Below the pieces are notes generated by a model. The model had not been told where the DNA came from. It saw only the letters and a list, made by a program, of their open reading frames with translations, and made no database searches. From NCBI GenBank assembly GCA_013397935.1, contig VZRN01001859.1, positions 501,247 through 565,246 of the forward strand: a DNA stretch of 64,000 nucleotides. Direction: 5' to 3'. Shown here in pieces: positions 51,335-60,793 of this stretch; position 1 is the first letter of the stretch; each line of letters starts with the position of its first letter. The position numbers and the translations under genes were made by a program. This DNA comes from Dasyornis broadbenti (lineage: Eukaryota > Chordata > Aves > Passeriformes > Dasyornithidae).

Positions 51335-51556
51335 CAGCAGACCTTAGGTAGTCTTTAACACATTTGTGGCCTTTTTTAAAAAAAAAAGATAGAAACATCT
51401 GTGCTATAGTGTTGTTTCCACGCAGTGAAAGTTTGAGCACAGGCTCAAACAGCAGACCTTAGGTATTCTTTAACACATTTATGGCCTTTTAAAAATAAAG
51501 AGAGAAATATCTGTGCTGTAGTATAGTTTCCATACAGTGAATGTTTGAGCATAGGC
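51335..51556. repeat. About 110-bp tandem duplication, two copies
   Basis: CAGCAGACCTTAGGTA starts both units (51,335 and 51,450). Each continues with CTTTAACACATTT, TGGCCTTTT, an A-rich stretch, ATCTGTGCT, AGTTTCCA or GTTTCCA, CAGTGAA and TTTGAGCA. The units diverge by several substitutions and A-tract length, so the event is older than the 46-bp duplication at 32.8 kb. The period is about 115 bases. Confidence 0.93.
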
Positions 51557-52722
51557 ATATGAAAGTTGCTTAAAATATCTTTGTTTCTGTGTTTCCGCAT
51601 CAGAGAGTTATCTGGCTTAAGCCCAGTCCCCAGGGAAGGCTATGGTTCAATTTACATACAATACAAGTTTGTTTTGGCTCAAAAGGGGCCTCTAGAGATG
51701 GCACTACTTAGACAAAGATTGCTAGAAAGCTGACTGCTCTTCCATTGCTCCCTTTAGCTTGTATTCATGTTCTCTCCAGACGTCCCCTCTAGCCTTGGGT
51801 AGGTAGAAAACCACCAGCAACATCAGTTTGCCCATGCTTCTTTTTGGGGCCATTTTTAACAATGCTGCAATAATCTATGGAGGCACAGTGAGCAGAGCTG
51901 AAGTTTTGATCTATTTCTGAAGTATGCATAGCCTTTAAGATCAGGTTGTCTCTTAGCCTGATTAACAGTCTTTCCCAGTAAGACTTAGCCTGTTTCAAGC
52001 ATAAAGAAATTTCAGAATCATTAACTTACTACAAAGTTATGTGAATGTACACATTGCTTTTGTGAAGAGGTTTTTTGGTAGACCTGCAGCTACTGAAAAA
52101 TGCACTGATGAGGGCACAAACATACTTTTAGATGCCTGAGAATCCACACAAAGCTGAGCTGCCAGAAATCGTGTTTCAGAAGTTCAGCATTGCTGTGACT
52201 AAATTTTTTGGGTTTGTACCATGTTCTTTTATAATAAATTGTTGACATTTACAGAGTGATGACATTTCCTTTTTCATAGTCACATATTCAGGAGAGTATA
52301 TTTACACAAGAAAAGCAAAATACCGAATCTTTAACAGGTCGCGTGTACTAATATTTTTGACTTCAAAAAGAACAAGTTTTATGGCTCAGTCAATACTTAA
52401 TCATGAACTTTTAAAATTTACAGGGGAGTGAAAATGAGGCAAGGGGTCTGATCTTCTGTGTTTCACTGTTGTTTTTTCACACTAAGGACTTTTCTGTCAT
52501 GATGAAGTCAGGATCTGATATCTCAGTCACATGGGTTTTGACTACAGGTTACCTAGGAACAGTAGAGCAATTCTAAACATAAGAAAGATGAACTTCGACC
52601 TTCTTTGTAGCAGATGGAACATTTTGTGAGTAACTGGTCATGTGTAAATGTTAACTTGTTTGCCTTTCTTAGTAACCAACAAATGAACAACATATGCCTT
52701 TATTTTGCAAAGGCTACAGCTC

Positions 52723-52754
52723 TTTTTTTTTTTTTCTTTGTTTTTTTGGGGGGG
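52723..52754. repeat. T-rich tract ending in seven G
   Basis: Thirteen T, CTTTG, seven T, then seven G. A low-complexity run with a sharp T-to-G switch. Confidence 0.85.
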
Positions 52755-53059
52755 AGGTCGTGTTTTGAGCACAAAATATTATGTTCATTAGAACACAGTA
52801 AAATCTGACTGTGTTGCTTCTGTATCAAATGCACAGCATGTTTGGAAAATTAACATTAACAAACATTACTTATATCTGAGGTTGTCAATATTTAATTAAG
52901 AGGGCCCTCTACATTTTAGGAAGATACTGTTTGCCTGTATGGTTCAAAAGGTTCAAATTTAAATACTGTACAATTAGTTTCCATGAAAAAAAGTGACTTT
53001 TGCAGACCCCTTCAATGGACAGTTTAAAGAAATAACTATTCTGTGTTTAAATTGTGCTC

Positions 53060-53480
53060 CTTAATATTTTAAACAGATGGCAATGGCTTTCCTCTTGATT
53101 ATAACTTTGAGGCATGCTTTACTAAATGGAATCAGCGGGGTTCATTAAGGTCCCATTTGATGTATCAGTATTATAAAAATACCATGTTAATTATCCTCAA
53201 ACGTTGCAAGTTACCTCCATTTTCCTGCAATCAGAAGATGAGAGAAACCCTGTGAAGCAAATTAGTCCTAATTGAAAGAGGACTGATTAATATTTAAATA
53301 AGGCATTGTGTGAGGGATTCTGCCATGAGAAAAATAGGCTGAACATCTGAATTAATTGCATAGCAGGTTAAATTAAATTTCGTATAATGGGTTGGAAGAT
53401 GAGTTGGCACAGTGCTTTAGCAGGGAGCACAATGGCTGAAATACCAGTCTTTTCTTTCACTCTTGGCTGGATTCCACTGA
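53060..53480. promoter_or_regulatory. Possible conserved non-coding element
   Basis: This is repeat-free, compositionally even sequence with clustered homeodomain-type cores (TAATTATC, CTGATTAATATTTAAATAAG, GAATTAATTGCAT, TTAAATTAAATTT). There are no microsatellites or transposon scraps. This looks like the long conserved non-coding blocks found around vertebrate developmental genes. It is a visual judgement only; alignment to other bird or mammal genomes would decide it. Confidence 0.25.
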
Positions 53481-53679
53481 GGTCCTTGTAGCCCTTACCT
53501 CTTTGTTGTCTTTCTTTCAATACAAACAAAGGTACTAACAGAAAATTGCAACTACATTTTAAAAAATGTTAATCCTTTTTGGGAGGCAGCACCTGTCTAC
53601 ATTTGCTCAATTTCTCTTCCACCTTGGCTGCAAAACTGGGAAACATTAGTATCTTTTTCCTTGCCAGATTTAATGAGAA

Positions 53680-54330
53680 TTGATGTCATAAAATGCTAAT
53701 GGCTGGAATATAGTTAGAACTGTGCTATTAGTGGGTTATCACTGTCTGACATTTTCACTGCACAGGAGCATACATGTGGAGCCTGTTTAAAGTGATTGGG
53801 TTACTTAAGGGTCCCTGTTAGGGATATTTAATCCAACATAAATTACTTATGCACTTTGTTAGTGTTCAAAGGAAGAGTGTCACGTTGTACATGTTGGCAG
53901 TTTTCCAGTCAAGAGCTGTTAATTACTGTACAGCTAGTGAATACATTTTGTGGCAATGGAAGCCAAAGGAGGAAAAAAACTATATCTATATTCCATCTAA
54001 CTGAAAATGAATAGATGGGAGTGGAGGGGAAAAAGTTGACTGAAGTAATTTTCACCCTTAGGAGTTACAGTGCCATTTGTTTTCATTTTGAAAATAAAAA
54101 CAAATGACAGTATGATTCCCTGAGGGAGAAGTACTTTAGCTATAAAGAATCCCTGCCAAAAACAAGCTATTATCTATTTGTATGCTGATAAGGAAAAAGC
54201 ATGTTCTCCAAAGCTCTAATTCATCTACATCTCTGCAGAGTTCAAGGTTCACTAAGATACTCTTTGCTTATCATATTGAATGCATGTGATAACTAGGAAA
54301 ATGGCTGATAACTATAGTACTCATTTCTTT
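53680..54330. promoter_or_regulatory. Possible conserved non-coding element (second block)
   Basis: Continues the texture of the previous block: AT-rich but complex, repeat-free, with motifs such as TAATGGCTGG, GCTGTTAATTACTGTACAGC (itself nearly palindromic, about 53,916-53,935) and the 33-base palindrome at 54,074-54,106. Together with 53,060-53,480 it would form a ~1.2 kb candidate enhancer cluster. Conservation is not tested. Confidence 0.25.
54074..54106. other. 33-bp near-perfect palindrome
   Basis: Two 16-base arms, CATTTGTTTTCATTTT and AAAATAAAAACAAATG, flank a single central G at 54,090 and are reverse complements except for one pair. The arms contain ACAAATG/CATTTGT, compatible with bHLH half-sites or SOX/FOX-type cores. 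It lies inside the candidate conserved block. Confidence 0.85.
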
Positions 54331-54904
54331 TTGACATGCAGTTTAGTATAGTCAAATTACTTTATATTCCCACTCTAATATTAACAAGTGCTGTTCCTGC
54401 CAAGGCTTGTGGGGTTTTAGTGGTGGAGAGACACAGTAAATAACAAGTATCTTTCGATATTATCATGTGGTTCAACTTTGGGAACTAGCCATGAGAAATA
54501 ACTTTGAAGAGCTAAATGCATTTTTTATATGGAAGCTCATGGATCATGTAACTGTGCTAGAGGAAAAATGCATAGTTCTGTTAGTAAAGTTACTGTATGG
54601 TCTACAAATAAAGAGCCTGTTATACCCTTGATCTCTACAAATGGAAATAAAGTTTGAATATGGCCTAAAGTGCTATCTTTATTTCATTTTATTATCTAAC
54701 TGCAGTGCTACTTATGAAGTTGTCCATATGAAGTTCATAACGAAGATAACTCCATTTTATGTCTATATTATTGAAATTGCTAAAGGCACAATATATGCAT
54801 GATTGTAGTTATGTAAACATTCCATTTCTCAAATGCATCATTTATGAAGCTACAGGGGGAAAACGGAATATTTCGCTTTTGCATAATAATACATCCTACC
54901 AAAC

Positions 54905-54920
54905 TTTTTTTTTTTTTTTT
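54905..54920. repeat. Poly(T) tract, 16 bases
   Basis: Uninterrupted run of 16 T followed by AAAGC; a simple repeat. Confidence 0.9.
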
Positions 54921-56150
54921 AAAGCAAAACCCAAAAGTTTTATTTTCAAGTGTTCTGCTAACACTTTTGTTATAGTCATTCTGCCTTTGACTAAAATTCT
55001 CTTTCCTCCTTGGACATCATCTGATCTTGAATTTGTGATCTCTATATACTTAAATACTCCAATAACCTTGAGTCTCGCCTTTTCCTGGTGAGTGCTGATG
55101 CCCAGAATAGAGAGGTAGATATGGAGACTGAAGTGTGTTTTGGATTTGAGAAAACGGTCAAAGCTGCTTGTTTGTTTTTACATAACAGCTCTAAATGGCT
55201 TGGTTTTATTTGTGTTTGATACAGATTATTATCACAATAAATCCTAGATATATACAAATAAGAACACCTGCATTATATATGCAGATAGATAATATAATCA
55301 GTGATTAGTACTAGTGCCTTTTGCTCTCACTCAACTCTTGATATTTTTCAACGCCAAGGTTTGTAGTTGGACTTCATAGACACTGATCCTCAGGCCCAAG
55401 AATTTCTTCATTGTTTGCACCACACCTCAAGTTACTGAACTGATTTGGCTTACTGGTAGGGGTTACTAAAGTAAAAATGCTATATTATATGTTTTGTACA
55501 ATGCTCATACTTAAGTCATGCAGAGACTTAAGTAACTACATTTTTCATTAAGAACCCCTGAATTGCCACCCAGCCACTTAGCATCTTTAGCATCTGAAAA
55601 TACTCTCACAGGGAGATGCTCCATTCTTGTGCTGCTTGTAGCGATAACAGCAACTATTTCTGTGAAAAACTCAAATTGTTTCTACTTACGGTTGCTCAGG
55701 GTTTGCAATCTAGGCGTATTTTACCCATTAACTCCACTTTAAGAATAACAAACATATTCCTGGCTAAGGGGACAGAGTCCAAGGCTCCTTCCCGGTTAAG
55801 GGCTGTAATTGTTAGGGAAGAGAACAGAAAATTTTGCATTCACAATGACAATTTTGGGTGTCACATCCAATTTCCCTATGTACGTCATGACTTCTGTTTT
55901 GGAAAGCTCTACTGTAGGGTGTGATACAAACAGCTGGCATAGCTACACCTTTAGTTTAAAAGTACTCAGAAGAAAAAATTGGATGTCTGTTCTCGGGTGG
56001 GGCTTTTAAACTGTAGACAGGATTTAAAAAATTTTTATTTAATCTCTCAAAATGTTTTTTTTCTGAATTTCACTCTTGCATTCCTGTCATTATTTCATCT
56101 TTTATGGGACTGAACAGGCTACTCAATTGAAACTTGGGGTTTCACTGTGG

Positions 56151-56155
56151 TACCT
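56151..56155 (+). repeat. 5-bp target-site duplication, left copy (TACCT)
   Basis: Pairs with GACCT at 56,730-56,734 (4 of 5 identical) around the LTR. A 5-base duplication is the size expected for ERVL-type integrase. Confidence 0.5.
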
Positions 56156-56729
56156 AGTCCTGGGTTTGGCTGGCATAGAGTTCATTTTCTTCCTAGTAGC
56201 TGGTACAGTGCTGTGTTTTGGATTCAGTGTGTGAATAATGTTGATAACACTGAGGTTTAGTTGTTGCTAAGCAGTGCTTACATTAAGTCAAGGATTTTTC
56301 AGGTTCCCATGCTTTGCCACTGAGCAGGTGCACAAGAAGGGAGGGAGCACAGCTGGGACAGCTGACCCAAACTGGCCAAAGACATGTTCCATACCACAGA
56401 ATTTCATGCCCAGTATATAAACTGGGGGGAGCTGGTTGGAAGGGGCAGTGGGTAGGGCACAGGTCAGCAGATGGTGAACAAGTGTACTGGGCATCAGTTG
56501 TTTTTCTTGAGTTTTATCCATATCTTTTTATTATCTCTCTTTTAATTAAAATTATTGTTAATTATTATTAGTAGTATTATATTTTCTTTGTTTCAATTAT
56601 TAAACTGTTCTTACCTCAACCCTCAGGTTCTACCTTTTCCACCTCCCCTCTCCGTCCTACTGCACAGGAAGGGGGAGTGAACATGTAGCTGGGTGGTACT
56701 TAGGTGCCAGCTGGAGTTAAACTACAGCA
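56156..56729 (+). mobile_element. Solo LTR of an endogenous retrovirus (ERVL-like), plus strand
   Basis: It starts AGTCCTGGGTTTGGCTGG (first base mutated from the family TG) and ends AGTTAAACTACAGCA, matching the family 3' end. The family blocks CTTCCTAGTAGCTGGTACAG, GCTGTGTTTTGGATT and AAGTCAAGGATTTTTCAG follow in order. The TATA box is TATATAA at 56,414-56,420, inside the block CCCAGTATATAAACTGGGG. ATTAAA at 56,599-56,604 is the likely polyadenylation signal, giving a U3-R-U5 order on the plus strand. An AT-rich insertion or expansion, (ATT)n-like, lies about 56,530-56,585. No coding interior is present. It is better preserved at its ends than the copy at 48 kb. Confidence 0.92.
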
Positions 56730-56734
56730 GACCT
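56730..56734 (+). repeat. 5-bp target-site duplication, right copy (GACCT)
   Basis: Pairs with TACCT at 56,151-56,155 immediately outside the LTR ends. Confidence 0.5.
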
Positions 56735-57901
56735 GTATACCCATCTTTTTCAATACTGTTACATTTCCTAAGCATGAATTTGAGAAGATTAAAGCTTAAA
56801 ATAGATGCATTTAAAAATGAATAATTAGATTTTTTTTATTAAAAGCAGATCTTTTTCTTATATAGTTCCAATTTCCTTATTAAATTCAATCTTTGTAAAC
56901 AAAATAAAATAATCTAATTATATAAATATGACAATGTTCGATATCTCTACTAGTTTAAAAAAAACCTTCATATGAATATGAATCACTGTTCCAAATAATT
57001 GATACAGATTATTTGCCTGGCTGTGAAAATTGAATAATGTTTTATAATCATGCCATTAGTTAATTTGATTATCAAAATATTTTCCCAAATGAAGACTTGG
57101 AACATTAGTCTTGCCTCTTTAAATATAAAATTAATAGTCATTGTTATTATCTTAAAATCAAATACTTATTTTACAGGGTTTATTGATATTTTTCTCAAAT
57201 CAATAGTTACATAGAATCAAATTATGTACTTTGGTTTTGTAGTTCTTTCAAGTGATCTTTTACTTCAGGTGAAGATTTTTGGTATAGTGAAACGCATTAA
57301 GTGAATAGCAGTTTTTCCTTAAAGGTTGTCTTGCTGACAAATGCAATCCTGTGCCTAATAATTTTCAGTTTAAGGAATTGTGTTAAGATGAGCTTCATAT
57401 TCCAGTTTTGGTTTTCCAAGGCCTCTTGTCTTATGTGCATTTTCATGTGGCTCTCAGGGCTGTCTCTGGCAAAGAGGAAGCACTAGGCATGGTGGTAGCG
57501 AGGTTGCACGGACCTTGGATGTGAATAAGCTGTCTGAAACTTTGGCAAGGCCCAACTGAACCTGAATGGGTGAAAGGTTATGCAGATTTCTTTCCCTATT
57601 CTATTGTACATAAAACAGGTACATAAATTAGGCAGAACCTGTGACATCCAGGAAAGCATTTTCCTACTTGGGCTGTTTATGTTCTTTCAGAATGTGATAG
57701 CAAAAATTAACGCTCCTGAGTTCAAATGACAAGATAGGATATTTTTAATTGTTGATTCTATGTACCTGACTAGTGTAGTAAGCTCAGATCTCCTGTCAAA
57801 TAAAGATGGCCACTAATGACTGTGTGCTAATAAACAAATAAGGAATGGCAGCTTAGTCGTGTTTTTCCCTCACACAAAAACAATGTTTGGCTTAATCCAC
57901 A

Positions 57902-57934
57902 NNNNNNNNNNNNNNNNNNNNNNNNNNNNNNNNN
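57902..57934. other. Assembly gap (33 N)
   Basis: Thirty-three N bases, immediately followed by 12 A (57,935-57,946). The gap was probably left where a homopolymer could not be assembled, and its true length is unknown. Confidence 0.98.
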
Positions 57935-59459
57935 AAAAAAAAAAAAGGTGAAGTGATGCACTGTGCTGAGTAGAGGTACTTATTGATTGTTGACTTTTTA
58001 GAACTACACATGAATTATCAGATAAGCTATTCTCTCTATGAAACTTAAGAACCTATGGGTGTATTCAAAGATGAAGTAATACACAACTGAGCAAAAAGTT
58101 ATGATCCGAAAATAAAGAGATACCTAAACTCTCTCATTGTTAGACATGAACTGAGCAGACATTTTCACAACAGGGTCTCTGTTTTGAAACCTGTGTAATT
58201 ATCATTTTAGACACTTGTTTCAGGAGGTTCTAGTTCTCAGAGCAATTTTTCTCAGATTTTTTTAAGCTGCAAAGTAGGTACCTAGTCATGGAAAATCTGA
58301 GAGGAATGAGCATATGATATCAAAGATGAGGGTGAGGGTCTATGCGTGTGTTTGAATATTTGGAAATTAATAAATCATCACATCTCAAAAGCAATCTTTA
58401 GAAAGAAGCGGAGCTTTTATCGGGTGCAAGTGGACTGGGTTTCTGTAGAATTAAACAATGCTTTTATAATTACCCCCAAATTTACAATGGTATTTCAAGG
58501 TTAAATAAAGCTAAAAGTCGAAGCAAATGTTTTCTGCTGGACTTAAATGAACTGCACGATCCTTGAAATATTTTTCCTGCCAATAAAATAAACCCATGGG
58601 GTATGTAAGCACAGTCCTTAACCATGATCAGGCTATTTATCCTCAAAATCTCATTTCTCACTGTCTTTTTTTTTTCACTGTTGACAATTACATCATTAAA
58701 ATAGTATCTTGAGTTGATTTAAGGATAACATGTCAGTTAGACAATGCAATGTTAATATCTTATGTTTCAGGAAGACATATAGGACTTTATTTTTGCCAAG
58801 GACGCTTGGATCTCCTGATGGCACTCAATCTTTTTCATGGATGACAGAACATCAGATTAAAAAAAGGTTTTTATATCTGCATTTTTAATCCCTAAAATCA
58901 TGAAATCAGCTAAATATGTATGTTACATGAATCTTAAAGAGTATATACATTGTTGTGATTAGTGCATTTTAGAAGTGTTACTATGCAGTTTAAAATAAAT
59001 TAACAATCTGCTCAAAAATTTTTGGTATGTAGATCAGATGCTTCAATCTGTCATTCATATTGTATCTATAACTGTATATACACACATTTATTTACATATA
59101 GGCTTACATACCTTCAGCAACTTTTTGCTTTCAGAATTTGGGCTATAATTTGTCAAACTGTTTTTACTTTTTTTCTTTTTAAATTTCATAGTATCTTTTT
59201 ATAGTGCTTTAATACTAGCACTCTCTTTTCAAACTTCAGTTTTGAAGGCACTTCTGCCAAATGTGTGAATCTCTCTCTCTGCAGGTTGTCCATGTTTGTT
59301 TCTGAGAAGCTCCAAATTGGAAGGAATCAACTTGAAAAGTGTGTAGTAGCTGTCAAATCCTCAGAACAGGCTGCACATGATCTTATGACTGATTTAGCAT
59401 GTTCTGGGAGCCAAAGTAATACAAAATAATTGGTTGTTCCACCCATTCATGTTTGATAG

Positions 59460-60070
59460 CTAGGAACCTGATCCTCAAAGACAGCGTCTCAACTGGGAGA
59501 GTCTAAACACTTCCAACTCCCAGAGCTGCTTGTGTGCTGGGACTGGTCCCGACTCCATCTCTGAGCAAGTCTGGGAAGCTTACCCTTTCATCTCTCACGC
59601 TGCAATCACACAGGAAGGGGTCAGTGCACAGCCCAGCTAAGTGTCTGGCCCAAAAAGTTTGGTAAGCAAGACTACAGACTAGGCTGGGGTGAACAACTGG
59701 GTTTCAGTTGCTGATTCTTGGCCTGAGCTAGCTTACCCTAAATATGCATGAGGTTCATGAGCTCTCTAGGATTAAGATTCAGCCCTTGACTCTGCCACAC
59801 AACCACTGTCCTTTTCCCAGTCCTGGTTCAGCAAGTGAGGGAGAGAAGGGGTATTCACAGGGATCACTGGGCTGCCCCAGAGAAAACCCCCAGCTGCTCA
59901 GAAGAGGTGGCTGGCAGCATGTCACTGCACACTGCTTTAGTGAAGAAAAACTGAGCTGGAATCTGTCTCTTAATGAGCTCCAACTAGCCTGTATGGCTTA
60001 TGGCAGCCCTCCAGCCTAATTTTGGAGTAGCTCTGCTAAAACCAGTGGAATTACAGGTGGAAGTGGAGGT
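59460..60070. other. Less AT-rich segment, possibly including ancient repeat
   Basis: The composition changes noticeably from the flanks, with many CAGC/GCTG words and several CpG-decay products (TG/CA). Near 60,020-60,062 the sequence GGAGTAGCTCTGCTAAAACC followed by AGTGGAATTAC resembles the old sauropsid repeat word also seen at 45.75 kb. The rest matches nothing I know. Frames of 91-107 codons overlap it but lack family features. Confidence 0.35.
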
Positions 60071-60202
60071 TCAGGCTTCACCTACGCTTTTCATGATGAG
60101 TAGCTGTGTCCTGATTGTATTTGCTCTTGCAAACACAATGTTAAATGGTAAAATGAAACTAAACAGTTCACAGACAAATCAGGAGAACCTTACTAATTCT
60201 TG

Positions 60203-60207
60203 TCTGC
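60203..60207. repeat. 5-bp target-site duplication, left copy (TCTGC)
   Basis: Pairs with TCTGT at 60,789-60,793 (4 of 5 identical) around the minus-strand LTR. Confidence 0.55.
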
Positions 60208-60788
60208 TGTTGTGGTTTAACCCCAGCTATCAACCAAGCCCCACACAGCCACTTGCTCACTTCCCCACTAGCAGGACTGGGGAGAGAATCAGAATGGTAA
60301 AAGCTAGAAAACTCATGAGGTGAGATGAAGATAGTTTAATAGGGAAAGCAAGTCCATACTTACAAGCAAGGCAAAACAAGAAATTAATTCACTGCTTCCC
60401 ATGGGCAGGCAGGTGTTCAGCCATCCCCAGGACAGCAGGACCCCATCACACATAACAGTTACTTGGGAAAAACACCATCACTCCAAACATCCCCTTCCTT
60501 CTTCTTCTGCCAGCTTTATATACAGAATATGGTGCCTTGTGGTGTGGAAAATCCCTTCAGTCAATTGGGGTCACCTGTCCTGGCTGTGTCTCCTCCCAAC
60601 CTCCCAAGCACTCTGAGTCTCCTCACCAGCATGGGAGTACAAAAAGCAGAAAAGGCCTTGGCTCTATGGAAGCCCTGCTCAGTAATCTCAAAAGCATCTC
60701 TGTATTACCAGCCCTGTGTTCAGAACAAATCCAAAACACAGCCCCAAACCAGCCACTGTGGAGAAATTTAACTAGCCAAAACCAGTTG
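60208..60788 (-). mobile_element. Solo LTR of an endogenous retrovirus (ERVL-like), minus strand
   Basis: The plus strand begins TGTTGTGGTTTAACCCCAGC, the reverse complement of the family 3' end, and ends AGCCAAAACCAGTTG, the complement of the family start (CAACTGGTTTTGGCT here). The element therefore reads on the minus strand. A TATA box (TATATAAA on the minus strand, 60,515-60,522) and a polyadenylation signal (ATTAAA, minus strand, 60,335-60,340) are in the expected order. The block CAAAACACAGCCCCAAACCAG is the complement of the GGCTGTGTTTTGGAT region shared with the two plus-strand LTRs. It is a different subfamily from them in its central part. No coding interior is attached. Near-matching 5-base duplications flank it, so it inserted as a complete unit. 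Confidence 0.92.
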
Positions 60789-60793
60789 TCTGT
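60789..60793. repeat. 5-bp target-site duplication, right copy (TCTGT)
   Basis: Pairs with TCTGC at 60,203-60,207, directly outside the LTR. Confidence 0.55.

Larger units (their letters stand above)
48546..56150. other. Non-coding sequence between two solo LTRs
   Basis: No gag, pol or env remnant, primer-binding site or polypurine tract was found, so this is not proviral interior. It holds a ~115-bp duplication (51.3 kb), T/G tracts (52.7 kb), a candidate conserved region (53.0-54.3 kb) with a palindrome at 54,074, and a T16 run (54.9 kb). A pair of overlapping small inverted repeats around CACATTTGCCAAATGTG lies near 48,719-48,735. Open frames (up to 110 codons at 54,759-55,091) include the T-run and are not credible genes. 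Confidence 0.6.
56735..60202. other. Non-coding, AT-rich sequence with an assembly gap
   Basis: No exon or RNA gene is recognised. It contains an N run at 57,902-57,934 and, towards the right, a less AT-rich section (59,460-60,070) listed separately. TTCATATGAATATGAA near 56,969 is a small imperfect palindrome, and a similar one lies near 38,705. A pyrimidine tract, CTCTCTCTCTGCAG, at about 59,271-59,284 resembles a splice acceptor, but no coding exon follows. Confidence 0.55.

Noticed and set aside
48006..56729. One full-length provirus bounded by the two plus-strand LTRs 8.1 kb apart
   Set aside because: Spacing and orientation fit a provirus, but the interior has no recognisable gag/pol/env remnant, primer-binding site or polypurine tract. 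The right LTR also has its own flanking 5-bp duplication. Two independent solo LTRs are the better reading.
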